Shown: positions 46,607-56,888, numbered from the stretch's first letter. The stretch is DNA of 64,000 bases from Yersinia enterocolitica (GCA_002082245.2 NBTC02000002.1:434001-498000); one strand, 5' to 3'. The notes: generated by a model not told the origin, from the letters alone. Program-made: numbers and translations.

Positions 46607-46631
46607 GGCTAGAAAAGGTAGAGAAAACGCG

Positions 46632-46745
46632 TTAATAGAAAAAGAAATAAATATCCAGTGCTAACAGAATCAGCCACAAGCAGATATAGAGCAGTAGATG
46701 TTCCCGTACATTATTGATAACCATCGATAGCAATTTATTTAACAT
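46632..46745 (-). CDS. yceO: YceO, small membrane protein (37 residues)
   Basis: The minus strand from ATG 46745 encodes a 37-residue protein with NNVREHLLLYICLW in the middle and LDIYFFFY at the end, which aligns with E. coli YceO (46 residues: a NNIREHLMLYLFLWG segment and a VFYF end). A single hydrophobic helix follows the short basic N-terminus, so it should sit in the inner membrane. Its position before solA agrees with E. coli. Function is unknown, although YceO has been linked to biofilm phenotypes. Confidence 0.72.
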   Translation of the reverse strand: MLNKLLSMVINNVREHLLLYICLWLILLALDIYFFFY

Positions 46746-47063
46746 GCAGGGTGCCTGAGGCTAGAATTATCGCCCATTATAAGGATTTTAACTTTTATAA
46801 ACAATAAGCTGGCAGGCTAAATTCCTGAGTTACAGCATGATGAAATAAGTCATTTCTTTGGATAATATGGGCATTGTGGTACGAATGGAAAAGATTGATA
46901 TGTATTGGTGATATTAAGTGAAATGTAACCGATTCTTTAACTGCAAGCGATAACTCACTATATTAATCCGGTTACATTATTTGTTAAGAACAAAAATCAC
47001 ATATACAGAAAATTTACTGAAAGGGAATACTCCCTTTATTGCGACTCTCTATACACCAACGCC
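46746..47063. other. Intergenic region between yceO and the LuxR-like gene
   Basis: About 320 AT-rich bases without a gene. It contains a 10-bp perfect inverted repeat AATGTAACCG / CGGTTACATT (46922-46931 with 46969-46978) and a short AAAGGGA / TCCCTTT hairpin (about 47020-47037) just past the regulator stop, a possible terminator. Confidence 0.5.
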
Positions 47064-47651
47064 TTAGTATAAATATTTAAATACATTGTAAATAAAGCAT
47101 AATTCCAAACGGTTTCTGACTTTTATTTTTTCGGTAATATGCCGTTTATGCGAATAAACTGTACTGTCACTGATATTTAACTTCCTGGCAATGCGGTAAT
47201 TGGGCATCTCCATCATCCAGTAGCACATGACTTTATGCTCTTGTGGACTGAATAGGGATGCTGGACAGGGGGGATGTGGCTTACCGATACCCTCACTTGA
47301 AAAGTCCGATAGTCTTTGTAACAACTCCGGTAAGCGTTTTTTAGCCAAAATAGAGACAGAATCTGTCAGGGGTATCGGCGTTTCACTAAACGGATATGAC
47401 GCATCCAGATAAATATAAACTTTAGCCCGCAGGCAACAACTCAAAAATTGTGCTAATAACGGGCAATGTCCACCATAGCGACAATATTGGGTAAGGTTAA
47501 CAATAATTACCTCAGGATCAAACTCATGAACAGCTAATGTAGCCTGTTCCACCGTAGGAACATCCATTAAATCGAGATATGAAGCGTTATTTAAATAAGT
47601 ATTTACCCCTGATCGGGTATAAAAACATTCATCGATAATTAATATTTTCAT
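47064..47651 (-). CDS. LuxR-type regulator with degenerate receiver (RcsA/BglJ-like)
   Basis: A 195-residue regulator. The N-terminal half has a receiver-like fold (MKILIIDECFYTRSGVNTYL) but the strand that should carry the phospho-acceptor Asp reads VIIVNLTQYC, so it is unlikely to be phosphorylated. The C-terminal LuxR helix-turn-helix is clear: SPQEHKVMCYWMME, NYRIARKLNISDSTVYSHKRHITEKI. This layout is shared by RcsA, BglJ and related partners of RcsB. The ATG at 47651 has an AAGGA upstream. Target genes are unknown. Confidence 0.75.
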   Translation of the reverse strand: MKILIIDECFYTRSGVNTYLNNASYLDLMDVPTVEQATLAVHEFDPEVIIVNLTQYCRYGGHCPLLAQFLSCCLRAKVYIYLDASYPFSETPIPLTDSVSILAKKRLPELLQRLSDFSSEGIGKPHPPCPASLFSPQEHKVMCYWMMEMPNYRIARKLNISDSTVYSHKRHITEKIKVRNRLELCFIYNVFKYLY

Positions 47652-47840
47652 GTGGCATACATCCTTGTCTAACAGCAACCATACCTGGCCGCATACAAGG
47701 ATAAAGTAATCCCCTGATGCCTAAAACGTCAATTCGGGATTCACGATTGTTTTTAGCGGCTTTTACGAATATAAGACTCTGCTAATTATTAAATTTGCGG
47801 CGTTTTATATTAATAATGAGGTGAAAATGAGAGCGAGATA

Positions 47841-47877
47841 TACCGATGACTGAAATAAAAAGAAACAGTCATCGGTA
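47841..47877. terminator. 12-bp hairpin downstream of solA
   Basis: TACCGATGACTG / CAGTCATCGGTA (47841-47852 with 47866-47877), perfect stem with a 13-base A-rich loop, 33 bases after the solA stop. No uridine run follows on the minus strand, so it may act in stability or with Rho. Confidence 0.5.
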
Positions 47878-47909
47878 ACAATCAAGTGCTGAACTCGCGG
47901 GTTACAGCA

Positions 47910-49031
47910 TTACGATTTGGCGAAGCGGGATAGCGAAAAGGCTGAAATATCAATAGGTGAGGGTTTATCTTGTGCGAAGAGTGCAGCGACTTCCCCCAAT
48001 GCAGTTGCAAACTTAAATCCATGGCCGCTTAAGCCTGTTACCACCATGATATTTTTGTTATCGGGTAATGTATCGATGATAAAATCTTCATCAGGGCTCA
48101 TGTCATAACTGCATGCCGCGCCGTGCAGACAGACACCCACTCCCGGTAAGAAGTTACGTAAAAAACCAAATACTTCGGTTCCATCCTCGGCATAACTGCC
48201 AAAGGGCTTACGTTGTGCCGCTGTTTCAATAGGCTGACCACCATTATGTTTGCCTAGTTTTAACTCGTCATTTTGCGAGGGGAAGCCGTAATAATGGATA
48301 TTATCCGGTGTCTCGACGGTGAATGCCGGGAAATGATTTCCTTCGCTATAGCGGCCATCGGCATGGTGCCATGAAAACACTTTACGTATGGCGGTCACCG
48401 GTAATTCGGGTAACAGCTCTTTGACCCAGGTTCCGGCAGTGACAATCACTTTCTTAGCACTGTAGGTACCATCTATAGTCACGACATCTACACCACCATC
48501 CAGCGGTTCGATAGCGGTAACCGGACAATTGAATAAAATACCGCAGCCTGCTTCTGTGACGGCTTTAATCAGCGTTTTAATCGCCAATTCAGAACGTAGA
48601 TAACCTGATTGTGGTTCGAACACACCAATATAATTATCTGGTACGGTAAATACCGGCCACTTTTCACGGATCTGGGCCGCGTTTAAGGTTTCAACCGGCA
48701 AGTTATATTGTTGAGCGCTGTGCTGCGCATTTTGCAGGAAAATAGAGTCATCTGGCCCAAGATTAAGCACGCCACTGGCCTGAAATAATGATTCACCTGT
48801 TTGAGCTGATAACTGGTCCCACAATGTTTGGGCACGCAAAACTAAGGGAACATATTTCTCACCTTCGCCATAGGCATGGCGAATGATCCGTGTATCACCA
48901 TGGTGACTGCCTGCTTGATGAGGCGGCATGGCACTGTCAATCATCAGTACGTTTAAACCAGCTTGTGACGCATAGTAGCCTGCGGCAGAGCCGACCGAAC
49001 CGCTACCAATGACAATTAGATCATAATCCAT
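47910..49031 (-). CDS. solA: SolA, N-methyl-L-tryptophan oxidase
   Basis: A 373-residue flavoenzyme of the monomeric sarcosine oxidase family, oxidising N-methyltryptophan or similar N-methyl amino acids. N-terminal FAD motif [16 protein letters not shown], then [21 protein letters not shown], and the Cys of [15 protein letters not shown] that carries FAD covalently in E. coli (Cys308), with [15 protein letters not shown] [10 protein letters not shown] near the end. The start at 49031 (MDYDLI) follows the Y. pestis and E. coli protein starts; two upstream in-frame starts would add 3 to 9 residues. It lies next to bssS as in E. coli. Confidence 0.95.
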   Translation of the reverse strand: MDYDLIVIGSGSVGSAAGYYASQAGLNVLMIDSAMPPHQAGSHHGDTRIIRHAYGEGEKYVPLVLRAQTLWDQLSAQTGESLFQASGVLNLGPDDSIFLQNAQHSAQQYNLPVETLNAAQIREKWPVFTVPDNYIGVFEPQSGYLRSELAIKTLIKAVTEAGCGILFNCPVTAIEPLDGGVDVVTIDGTYSAKKVIVTAGTWVKELLPELPVTAIRKVFSWHHADGRYSEGNHFPAFTVETPDNIHYYGFPSQNDELKLGKHNGGQPIETAAQRKPFGSYAEDGTEVFGFLRNFLPGVGVCLHGAACSYDMSPDEDFIIDTLPDNKNIMVVTGLSGHGFKFATALGEVAALFAQDKPSPIDISAFSLSRFAKS

Positions 49032-49230
49032 ATTTTGCATCCCGGGGAATATCGCCACCTGGCTTTTTCAATAGGGTTTGTGCTAGCAATGTGTATTTAT
49101 CGCGGCAATAACCCGAACGATTTGAATTAAAGGTAGCAACAGTGCTGATAAAAATTAAAACGATAGTAATAGCACGGGACTGAGAGGAGAAAAAGCGCTG
49201 TTAGCCATAGAGTGGTGGGAATGGTTAATA

Positions 49231-49266
49231 AAAAGGCACTAAGTGATATTCACTCGTGCCTTTTTT
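49231..49266 (-). terminator. Terminator of bssS
   Basis: AAAAGGCAC...GTGCCTTTT (49231-49239 with 49256-49264) with an inner AGTG/CACT stem. It lies 36 bases beyond the minus-strand bssS stop; flanking A and T runs would let it work in both directions. Confidence 0.75.
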
Positions 49267-49301
49267 GGCGAACATTAAACTCGTTTTCTGGTGGAAAAAA
49301 A

Positions 49302-49556
49302 TTAATGTTTACGGTGATCGCGATCTTGATATTCCGATGACTCAATTTTAGCAATGCCTGCTTCTAAGATATTTATTAATTGGCGTGCAACATCGGTGGT
49401 TAACCAGAGCGTTCTATCAACCAGCGCATCTTCTGGCGGTTGATCCATGGAAGACAGGTAATGAAGACGTATCATCATAGCGTCGTATACATCTACAGTG
49501 CTGATATCCCAGCCTACAAGCGGGTGAGTCTGAATAACTTCATCATTTCTGTCCAT
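49302..49556 (-). CDS. bssS: BssS, biofilm regulator
   Basis: An 84-residue cytoplasmic protein with the same length as E. coli BssS (YceP): NDEVIQTHPLVGWDISTVD at the start and LWLTTDVARQLINILEAGIAKIES in the second half. BssS affects biofilm formation and signalling through indole and AI-2 in E. coli; the mechanism is not known. It is located between solA and dinI as in E. coli. Confidence 0.93.
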   Translation of the reverse strand: MDRNDEVIQTHPLVGWDISTVDVYDAMMIRLHYLSSMDQPPEDALVDRTLWLTTDVARQLINILEAGIAKIESSEYQDRDHRKH

Positions 49557-49769
49557 AAAGACCCCTTATATAGTAGTTACTGACTGGAGTGACTAATGAG
49601 GATCAATGCGGCTCATTATCAAGTGAGCTTTTTCAGTATACGCAACCGCCGATAAATTTGGAGATTATCGCAAGATCTTTACAAATTATTTATTTTATGA
49701 TGATTTCTTAATCAACAATAAATGGGTTAAAAGAAGTCGGTGAGTAAAGAAAGTTTAGACGCTTATATA

Positions 49770-49796
49770 AAAAAGCCGAGGAGCGACTCCCCGGCA
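49770..49796 (-). terminator. Terminator of dinI
   Basis: GCCGAGGAG/CTCCCCGGC pairing (about 49776-49796) with six A on its left, giving a uridine tract on the minus-strand dinI transcript. Confidence 0.7.
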
Positions 49797-49814
49797 AAAC
49801 AGCATTACATTGGG

Positions 49815-50060
49815 TTACTCCGCGTCGAACCAGTCGTCAGCGCTTTCCCATATTTCTTGTAATATTTCAGAGATCAAATCTTTATCTGTTTTGGCACCAC
49901 CTAAAACGGAAAGATTATTTGCTCCGGCATAACGTATTTGTACTGCGGTGGTGGTGTCCGGGAATTTGGTGTTGAGTCTTTTACTCAATTCATGGGTTAG
50001 TGCTTCGATAGCACCTGCGGGTAACGGGTTTTTTTTATCAATACTCACTTCAACACGCAT
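49815..50060 (-). CDS. dinI: DinI, SOS modulator of RecA
   Basis: An 81-residue protein of the DinI family that stabilises or limits RecA filaments and so tunes LexA and UmuD cleavage. It starts MRVEVSIDKKNPLPAGAIEAL and ends in the acidic helix ISEILQEIWESADDWFDAE; E. coli DinI is also 81. A LexA box sits 22 bases upstream of the start, as expected for an SOS gene. It lies between bssS and pyrC as in E. coli. Confidence 0.97.
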   Translation of the reverse strand: MRVEVSIDKKNPLPAGAIEALTHELSKRLNTKFPDTTTAVQIRYAGANNLSVLGGAKTDKDLISEILQEIWESADDWFDAE

Positions 50061-50081
50061 ATTTGGCCCTCCGAATATTTA

Positions 50082-50101
50082 TACTGGTTATTTATACAGT
50101 A
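50082..50101 (-). promoter_or_regulatory. LexA (SOS) box of dinI
   Basis: TACTGGTTATTTATACAGTA fits the LexA consensus TACTGT-N8-ACAGTA with a single mismatch (CTGG for CTGT on one side). It lies about 20 bases upstream of the dinI start. Confidence 0.85.
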
Positions 50102-50137
50102 CAAATATTCAGGTTGCAAGTGACTGATATAAAAATC

Positions 50138-50170
50138 GTCGCTGTAAAGGGTTAGCCCCTACAGCGGCGG
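50138..50170 (-). terminator. Terminator of pyrC
   Basis: CGCTGTA / TACAGCG (with a CCC/GGG inner segment) at about 50139-50165, right after the pyrC stop on the minus strand; the transcript continues into ATTTTTAT. Confidence 0.65.
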
Positions 50171-50173
50171 TTA

Positions 50174-51220
50174 TCAGCTTTTAACTGACCAATTGATAGT
50201 CTGACCGGCCAGGAAAGGAATCACAGATTCATCCCCTAATGGGATCTCTTCTGGTTGTTGGAAGGGGGCCTTAACCAATTCAACAACCTCTTCGTTAATC
50301 GGCAAGCCATAGAAGCGTGGACCATTTAATGAACAGAATGCTTCAAGATGCTGTAGCGCATTCATCTCTTCAAACACAGTAGCATAAGCTGGCAGCGCTG
50401 ATGGTGCGTTGAACACGCCAGCACAGCCACAGGATGACTCCTTACGATGTTTGGTATGGGGAGCGGAATCGGTTCCGAGGAAGAAACGGTCTGAACCACT
50501 AGCAACGGCCTGGCGCAATGCTTCTTGATGCGTGCTGCGTTTCAATATTGGCAGACAGAACAAGTGGGGGCGAATACCACCGACCAGCATGTGATTGCGG
50601 TTAAACATCAGATGCTGCGGGGTGATAGTTGCACCAAGGAAACGATTGCCTGCCAGCACGTAATCGGCCGCATCTTTGGTGGTTATGTGCTCGAAGACAA
50701 TTTTCAATTCAGGGAATTGGCGACGTATCGGTTCCAGAATCTGTTCAATAAAGCGCGCTTCGCGATCAAAAATATCAACGGCAGCTTCTGTTACTTCACC
50801 GTGGATCAGCAGCGGCATACCTATCTTTTGCATTTGCTCAAACAACGGGTATATCGCCGGGATATCGGATACACCATGATTTGAGTTGGTCGTAGCATTC
50901 GCTGGATACAGTTTTGCCGCAGTAAATACGCCTTGTTCAAAGCCGGTGGTCAGTTCTTTGACATCAAGTGTATTGGTCAGATAACAGGTCATCAACGGCG
51001 TGAAGTTATGCCCGGCAGGTACTGCGGCTAAAATTCGTTCCCGATAAGCGATAGCACTGGCAACAGTCGTAATTGGTGGAGCCAGATTGGGCATGACAAT
51101 GGCCCGGGCGAACACCTCGGAGGTATAGGGCAGCACGGTACTGAGCATTTCGTCATCACGTAAGTGAATATGCCAGTCATCCGGGCGGCGAATTTTCAGG
51201 GTTTGGGGTTGTGCAGTCAT
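50174..51220 (-). CDS. pyrC: Dihydroorotase
   Basis: The 348-residue zinc enzyme of pyrimidine synthesis that closes carbamoyl aspartate to dihydroorotate. Metal ligands HIHLRDD near residue 17-23, the carbamylated lysine region [15 protein letters not shown] near 99-113, and LLIHGEV, VFEHITT and [10 protein letters not shown] blocks are all present. The length is that of E. coli PyrC. In E. coli expression is set by start-site switching of the leader; a comparable hairpin could not be proven here. Confidence 0.96.
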   Translation of the reverse strand: MTAQPQTLKIRRPDDWHIHLRDDEMLSTVLPYTSEVFARAIVMPNLAPPITTVASAIAYRERILAAVPAGHNFTPLMTCYLTNTLDVKELTTGFEQGVFTAAKLYPANATTNSNHGVSDIPAIYPLFEQMQKIGMPLLIHGEVTEAAVDIFDREARFIEQILEPIRRQFPELKIVFEHITTKDAADYVLAGNRFLGATITPQHLMFNRNHMLVGGIRPHLFCLPILKRSTHQEALRQAVASGSDRFFLGTDSAPHTKHRKESSCGCAGVFNAPSALPAYATVFEEMNALQHLEAFCSLNGPRFYGLPINEEVVELVKAPFQQPEEIPLGDESVIPFLAGQTINWSVKS

Positions 51221-51448
51221 TCAACTAGCTCCGCAGTCATGATGAGATATTGGGGTTTTTATACTGTTTCCGGCGGGGTCTAAGGATAAGCGGAAAGTGC
51301 GCAGGATGCATCTGATTGTTAGGGTTAAGTTGAAAACAAGGCAAAAAGGGCATCTTATAGAGGGGCTCGGGATAAAATTGCCCGTTAGGGTGAGCTATTG
51401 ATTAGCAGTAAAATACGCTAATTGAATGTACAGCATGGGAGAATAACT

Positions 51449-51736
51449 ATGGAAGTCCGTGTCATCGCCAGTTTAGTGGCAAAACCTGAATTTATTGATG
51501 CAGTAAAAGAAGCGGTTCATTTGGTAATAGAACCGAGTCGTGAGGAGAAGGGGAATCTGCAATATGATCTCCATGCCGAAAGCGACCAGAAAGGTTCTTT
51601 TGTGTTTTTCGAACGCTGGGCATCTGATGATGCATTGGAAAAACATAATAAAACCGAGCACTTCAAAGCGTTTGTCAAAGCTATTGAAGGCAAACTGGAA
51701 AACCTCGAAATAAAGAAACTGAAACAGATAGCCTGA
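51449..51736 (+). CDS. Antibiotic biosynthesis monooxygenase (ABM) fold protein
   Basis: A 95-residue dimeric ferredoxin-like ABM-domain protein of the YgiN type: MEVRVIASLVAKPEFIDAVKEAV, then FVFFERWASDDALEKHNKTEHFKAF. YgiN-type relatives act on quinols or are of unknown role; the substrate is not known. The ATG at 51449 has GGAGA upstream; an open frame nine codons longer starts with TTG. It is a single gene with a terminator shared with rne. Confidence 0.88.
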   Translation: MEVRVIASLVAKPEFIDAVKEAVHLVIEPSREEKGNLQYDLHAESDQKGSFVFFERWASDDALEKHNKTEHFKAFVKAIEGKLENLEIKKLKQIA

Positions 51737-51771
51737 GAGTGATCTCTGGTTAAAGATATCACCAATATAAA

Positions 51772-51795
51772 AAAACCCGCCTGATGGCGGGTTTT
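51772..51795. terminator. Bidirectional terminator between ABM gene and rne
   Basis: AAAACCCGCC / GGCGGGTTTT (51772-51781 with 51786-51795) with a four-base loop, between the convergent ends of the ABM gene and rne. Confidence 0.85.
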
Positions 51796-51829
51796 GTCTT
51801 TGCAATGTCTGGTCGGAATAATATTACAT

Positions 51830-54800
51830 TTATTCGACAGATTGCGGTTTTGTTGCCGGCGCGGTTGCCTGAGTTGCCGCCGCATGGCCACCAGCAGAAC
51901 CTTTACCTGCAAAATCAAAGGCTGGACGTTCCCACTGACCTTTAGTCGGTGACTCTGGCGCGTAATCCGGTGCCGGTGCTTTGGTCATCGGTGCTGAAGC
52001 GTAATGTTTGAACACCACACCTTCAGGGTGAGCGATAGTCGACTGTTGTGGCACAACAGCAACAGGAGCCTCAACCACAACCGTGTCACTGACACTGGCT
52101 TCGACAGCGGTTTCTTCAATTAGCGGTTCTTCAATTGTCGATGTTTCAACAACGACTTCGGTCACTGCCTGTGCTTCAGCTACAGCGTCTTCCACCACAG
52201 TTTCAGCTACAACCGCATCTTCCGCCGGTGTTTCAACAATAGTTGTTTCAACAACAGCAGTTTCAGCAACAATGGTTTCTTCCACCACCGCTTCTTCAGC
52301 AGTTGTATCCTCAATTACCGTTTCCTGAACCACAGGTTCAGCGGTAGCTTCCGCAACGCCAGTTTCTTCAACGTCGGATACTGCTTCAACCGCTGCGGTA
52401 GTTTCAGCTTGCACCACCTCAGCGACAGCTTCAACGGTTGGTTCTACAGCAGTTGGCTCAACGGCAACAGGTTCTACAACCACTGGCACGACAACAGGAG
52501 CACGGCCAGGAACGGCTGCGGCTGAAGATGAAGAACCACCTGGTTTATGTTGCGCAGCAGGTGTCGGAGTGACAGTTTCAGTCACGGCGACGACGACAGG
52601 TGCGGCAACGACTGGGGCTGCTACAATCACGGCCGGAATATTAACCGGGGTCTCTACTGCTGCAACTGCTATTGGCAATGGTTGTTCAACCGGGTTTTCT
52701 ACAAAAGCAGGTTCAACTGTTTGAGCTACTGGATAACGGACCCACACTTTGCCTGAAGCCATTTCTGGTGAGGCGAAAGCGCCGGCCAGTGGCATAGCAG
52801 ATTGTGTCGGGTAACGCTCATCACGATAGCGACGACGACGCTGGCCACTGACGCGCAGATGACGAGGTGAGCGGCGTGAACGACGTGGCATACCATTTTC
52901 ATTATTGGCATTGCGATCGTGAGTAGCTTCATCATCCGCTTGAACAGTCGTTTGTGGCAGTAATTTCACTTCTTCCTGCACAACTGGCGCTGCAATGCTT
53001 GCTAGCGGTGCACTAACAGGATTTTCCTGGGCTGCATTTTCCAGCACATTCAGCTCATCATTGGCAGATTGAATACGGACTTTCTGATTCAATTGGCGGC
53101 GTTGACGACGCTGCATAACCTGTTGACGTTCTTCTTGCTCAGGTTGCACCTCTTCGACCACACTGACTGCTGCCACTTCTACTTCTGCTTTGACTTCCTG
53201 TGGTGCCTGACGTTTATCTTCCTGACGACGGCGCTGACGATCACCGCGACGCTGTGGTTGCTGCTCGTCACGTGGCGCTTTATCCGTTTCAACAACGTCA
53301 GTTTGTGCTTGCGGCGCAGTAGTTTGCGCCACTGGACGCTTGTTGCGACGCTGATCTTCACGACCTTCGCGGTTCGCATTGTCACGACCACTGTTGTCAC
53401 GGCTATTGCTATCACGGCCACTGTTGTCACGTGTGCTGTTATCACGGCCTTCACGTGGTGTACGGTCGCCTCTCTCTTTGCGGCCATTGTTCTGGCGACG
53501 AGGATTACGACGATCATTACGGCGGTTTTCGGTGGTTTCGGTTTTCTCGACCTCTACCGGTTTAACTTCTTCTGCTGATGTGCCGAATATACCTTTTAGG
53601 CCACTGAACAAACGGCTAAAGAAGCCAGGCTGTTCTGAGGTAGCAGCAGATGCGGTTACTTGTGGCGCAACGCTTGGTTTAGCACTGACGCTAGCAGGTG
53701 CAGCTTCCGGTGGTACTTCGGTTGGCAGAGAGAAAGTCGCCAACGCTGGTTGTTCTGGGCGTTTACGCTCAATTGTTGCTTCTTCTAACGGCTGCGCCAT
53801 TTCTGCTTCATGCAGTTGTGGTAGCAGGTAGCTGAGAGAAGGAACCTCTTCGCCTTTACGTACCCGAAGAACAGAGTAGTGCGGTGTTTGCATCTGATCG
53901 TTTGGCACGATCACCGCACGTACACCACCTTGACGTTTTTCAATGGCATTGACGGATTCACGTTTTTCGTTAAGCAGATACGACGCAATCTGTACCGGTA
54001 CAATGGCGTGAACTTCATGGGTATTTTCTTTCAGCGCTTCTTCTTCAATCAGACGCAGAATAGAAAGTGACAGTGATTCGTTGTCACGAACGGTACCGGT
54101 ACCGCTACAGCGTGGGCACACGTGGTGGCTTGACTCACCCAGTGACGGGCTAAGACGCTGACGGGACATCTCCAGCAAGCCGAAGCGAGAGATTCGGCCA
54201 ATCTGGATGCGGGCACGGTCTTGGCGAACGGCATCACGCAGGCGGTTTTCAACTTCACGCTGATGGCGCACTGGTGTCATATCGATGAAGTCGATAACAA
54301 TCAGGCCACCGAGGTCACGTAAACGTAACTGGCGGGCAATTTCATCAGCGGCTTCAAGGTTGGTGTTAAACGCGGTTTCTTCGATATCGCCACCACGTGT
54401 TGCACGCGCGGAGTTGATATCAATTGCCGTCAGGGCTTCGGTGGTATCAATAACGATAGAACCGCCGGAAGGCAGACGTACTTCACGCTGGAACGCTGAC
54501 TCAATCTGAGACTCAATTTGGTAGTGGCTGAATAAGGGGATTTCACCACTATACAATTTGATTTTGCTACTGAAATCCGGGCGACCCAGAGCGGCGATAT
54601 GCTCTTTTGCCAGTTCGAGAACTTTAGGGTTATCGATCAGGATCTCGCCGATATCCGGGCGCAAATAATCACGGAAAGCGCGGACAATTACGTTACTTTC
54701 CTGATGGATTAAGAATGGCGCAGGGCGACCTTCAGCGGCTTTTTTAATCGCATCCCAATGCTTGAGGCGGAATGACAAGTCCCATTGCAGTGCATCAGCA

Positions 54801-55327
54801 GATTTGCCAACACCGGCAGTACGGACAATCAGACCCATGCCATCAGGCAATTGCAGGGAGGATAGGGCTTCTTTCAGTTCGGTGCGGTCATCACCCTCAA
54901 TGCGACGGGAGATACCACCGGCACGTGGGTTGTTCGGCATCAGAACCAAATAACTGCCAGCCAGGCTGATGAAAGTTGTTAGTGCGGCACCTTTATTGCC
55001 ACGTTCTTCTTTATCAACCTGAACGATAACTTCTTGGCCTTCGCGCAGCACATCTTTGATGTTTGGGCGGCCATGAGAGGAATAATTACTAGGGAAATAT
55101 TCGCGAGAAATTTCTTTTAGTGGGAGGAAACCATGACGTTCAGCGCCGTAATCAACAAAAGCGGCTTCCAGACTGGGTTCTATTCGGGTGATTTTGCCTT
55201 TGTAAATATTCGCTTTTTTCTGTTCATGACCTGGGCTTTCAATATCCAAATCATACAGCCGCTGTCCATCTACAAGGGCAACACGCAACTCTTCTTGCTG
55301 AGTTGCGTTAATCAACATTCTTTTCAT
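51830..55327 (-). CDS. rne: Ribonuclease E
   Basis: The 1165-residue endoribonuclease that organises the RNA degradosome at the inner membrane. The catalytic half has the S1 domain (about 35-125), the 5' sensor, the DNase I-like part with [11 protein letters not shown] and [10 protein letters not shown] (catalytic Asp pair, 303 and 346 in E. coli), and the zinc-link CPRCSGTG. The C-terminal half holds an Arg-rich RNA-binding region with repeated RDNS units (about 620-670), a second Arg-rich block [20 protein letters not shown], a long Val/Glu/Ala/Thr-rich tract (about 945-1090) and a PNPase-binding end ([14 protein letters not shown]). Start is [10 protein letters not shown] at 55327. Confidence 0.97.
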   Translation of the reverse strand: MKRMLINATQQEELRVALVDGQRLYDLDIESPGHEQKKANIYKGKITRIEPSLEAAFVDYGAERHGFLPLKEISREYFPSNYSSHGRPNIKDVLREGQEVIVQVDKEERGNKGAALTTFISLAGSYLVLMPNNPRAGGISRRIEGDDRTELKEALSSLQLPDGMGLIVRTAGVGKSADALQWDLSFRLKHWDAIKKAAEGRPAPFLIHQESNVIVRAFRDYLRPDIGEILIDNPKVLELAKEHIAALGRPDFSSKIKLYSGEIPLFSHYQIESQIESAFQREVRLPSGGSIVIDTTEALTAIDINSARATRGGDIEETAFNTNLEAADEIARQLRLRDLGGLIVIDFIDMTPVRHQREVENRLRDAVRQDRARIQIGRISRFGLLEMSRQRLSPSLGESSHHVCPRCSGTGTVRDNESLSLSILRLIEEEALKENTHEVHAIVPVQIASYLLNEKRESVNAIEKRQGGVRAVIVPNDQMQTPHYSVLRVRKGEEVPSLSYLLPQLHEAEMAQPLEEATIERKRPEQPALATFSLPTEVPPEAAPASVSAKPSVAPQVTASAATSEQPGFFSRLFSGLKGIFGTSAEEVKPVEVEKTETTENRRNDRRNPRRQNNGRKERGDRTPREGRDNSTRDNSGRDSNSRDNSGRDNANREGREDQRRNKRPVAQTTAPQAQTDVVETDKAPRDEQQPQRRGDRQRRRQEDKRQAPQEVKAEVEVAAVSVVEEVQPEQEERQQVMQRRQRRQLNQKVRIQSANDELNVLENAAQENPVSAPLASIAAPVVQEEVKLLPQTTVQADDEATHDRNANNENGMPRRSRRSPRHLRVSGQRRRRYRDERYPTQSAMPLAGAFASPEMASGKVWVRYPVAQTVEPAFVENPVEQPLPIAVAAVETPVNIPAVIVAAPVVAAPVVVAVTETVTPTPAAQHKPGGSSSSAAAVPGRAPVVVPVVVEPVAVEPTAVEPTVEAVAEVVQAETTAAVEAVSDVEETGVAEATAEPVVQETVIEDTTAEEAVVEETIVAETAVVETTIVETPAEDAVVAETVVEDAVAEAQAVTEVVVETSTIEEPLIEETAVEASVSDTVVVEAPVAVVPQQSTIAHPEGVVFKHYASAPMTKAPAPDYAPESPTKGQWERPAFDFAGKGSAGGHAAATQATAPATKPQSVE
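52050..52490 (-). repeat. Val/Glu/Thr-rich low-complexity tract in RNase E
   Basis: This part of rne encodes repeated motifs of the type [20 protein letters not shown] over about 145 residues. E. coli RNase E is about 100 residues shorter, and this tract explains much of the difference. Confidence 0.75.
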
Positions 55328-55570
55328 CTTTAACTTACTCGTTATTTTTACATTGGCGTTAGAACTGCGGGCAAAATAACCTCTATGGCCGGGTAAACCG
55401 ATGACCCCGAGTCTTCTAGCAAAGCCGTCAACCTCACGGTTGTCGCCTGCATAGGGGCGCATTATTTCGGTAAGCCTGTGTTTCTTTCTGAAAAACAGCG
55501 CTTTTATATAAAGGGGTGCTTCTGAATATAAGACAACAGAGCAGACCCACTTGCCGGCCAAGCTGCAACC
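55328..55570 (-). promoter_or_regulatory. rne 5' leader (autoregulatory, rne5-like)
   Basis: Long untranslated leader upstream of the rne start. Segments such as ACCGTGAGGTTGACG look like the structured E. coli rne leader through which RNase E controls its own mRNA. The reading frame stays open upstream for 78 codons, but protein start and family comparison place translation at 55327. Confidence 0.55.
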
Positions 55571-55901
55571 CGCAGCCCGCTAATTGCTTGATTTCACATT
55601 ACGTCTTACGCCATTGCTGCGTTTTTGTGTGATCAGGCAAAGTTTATTATTCCACAAGTCTCTTGGTCTAACGAGAATCAACGCAGAATTAGTGACATTA
55701 TTCCATTGCTGACACTGATATAGCAAGATGACTTTACCTGTCTACGTAAAGATTCTTTTACTGTTTTCACAGCGTTGGCGGCTATCGTTGTCTTATTAAA
55801 CAATAAATGCGCGCAAACGTTATCTTTAAATAGCCAGACTGACAGTTAAGCACAGAAAAAGGGGTGGCGCTAATTCCTCGGTGTATTTAGAATCGCGCAC
55901 C
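55571..55901. other. Divergent rne/rluC promoter region
   Basis: About 330 bases with no gene seen. It should carry the rne promoters on the minus strand and the rluC promoter on the plus strand. No repeat or hairpin stands out. Confidence 0.5.
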
Positions 55902-56864
55902 ATGAAAACGAATAATCCAGTAGTACAATTAATCACCATTTCTGCCGACGAAGCTGGTCAGCGGATCGATAACTTTTTGCTCACTAAATTGAAAGGTGTG
56001 CCAAAGAGTATGATCTACCGCATCGTGCGCAAAGGTGAGGTTCGCGTTAATAAAGGGCGCATTAAGCCAGAATATAAACTGGTTGACGGGGATGTGGTCC
56101 GGATACCGCCAGTGCGCGTCGCTGAGCGCGAAGAGGTTCAGGTCTCTGCCAAACTTGATAAAGTTGCGGCGTTGGCCGACTGTATTTTATTTGAAGATGA
56201 CTATCTGTTGGTGTTGAACAAGCCTTCTGGCACGGCGGTTCATGGTGGCAGTGGTTTGAGTTTTGGTGTTATTGAAGCCTTGCGTGCATTGCGCCCCGAA
56301 GCCCGCTTCCTTGAATTGGTTCATCGCCTTGACCGTGATACCTCCGGTGTCTTATTGGTAGCGAAAAAACGCTCTGCGCTGCGTTCTTTGCATGAGCAAC
56401 TGCGGTTAAAAGGGATGCAGAAAGACTATTTGGCATTGGTTCGTGGTCAATGGCAATCTCACTGTAAAGCGGTGCAGGCACCTTTGTTGAAGAATATTAT
56501 ACAAAGTGGCGAGCGAGTGGTGAAAGTCAGCAGCGAGGGCAAACCGTCAGAAACGCGTTTTAAAGTTGAAGAGCGCTTTGAGCATGCAACCTTGGTCAAG
56601 GCCAGCCCGATTACTGGTCGTACTCACCAGATCCGCGTACATGCGCTCCATGCGGGTCACCCAATTGCTTTTGATGATCGCTATGGCGACCGTGAATTTG
56701 ATCAACAATTGCAAGGAACCGGGCTGCATCGTTTATTCTTGCATGCTGCGGCATTACGTTTTGAGCATCCCAATAGCGGTGAAACCATGCGCATTGAAGC
56801 GCCACTGGATAATCAGTTACGCCACTGTTTGTTGATATTACGAAAGAAAGCAGCAGAAAAATAA
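55902..56864 (+). CDS. rluC: RluC, 23S rRNA pseudouridine synthase
   Basis: A 320-residue enzyme that makes pseudouridine at 955, 2504 and 2580 of 23S rRNA. An S4 domain (about 20-80) starts with QRIDNFLLTKLKGVPKSMIYR, and the catalytic motif HRLDRDTSGVLLVAK near residue 142 holds the active Asp; PITGRTHQIRVH completes the core. The ATG at 55902 gives MKTNNPV as in E. coli; a GTG seven codons upstream is also in frame. It is divergent from rne as in E. coli. Confidence 0.96.
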   Translation: MKTNNPVVQLITISADEAGQRIDNFLLTKLKGVPKSMIYRIVRKGEVRVNKGRIKPEYKLVDGDVVRIPPVRVAEREEVQVSAKLDKVAALADCILFEDDYLLVLNKPSGTAVHGGSGLSFGVIEALRALRPEARFLELVHRLDRDTSGVLLVAKKRSALRSLHEQLRLKGMQKDYLALVRGQWQSHCKAVQAPLLKNIIQSGERVVKVSSEGKPSETRFKVEERFEHATLVKASPITGRTHQIRVHALHAGHPIAFDDRYGDREFDQQLQGTGLHRLFLHAAALRFEHPNSGETMRIEAPLDNQLRHCLLILRKKAAEK

Positions 56865-56888
56865 ATTGCCGTAATAAATAATTGAAGT

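Noticed and set aside
52083..52328. Plus-strand frame rich in Ser and Thr opposite rne
   Set aside because: It is the antisense shadow of the Val/Glu-rich tract of RNase E; no ribosome site or family match.
53069..53578. Plus-strand 169-codon frame opposite rne
   Set aside because: Antisense shadow of the Arg-rich region; composition (Thr, Leu, Phe) follows from the opposite strand.
55328..55561. In-frame upstream extension of rne by 78 codons
   Set aside because: The family start is [10 protein letters not shown]; the extension corresponds to the structured leader and has no similarity to RNase E.
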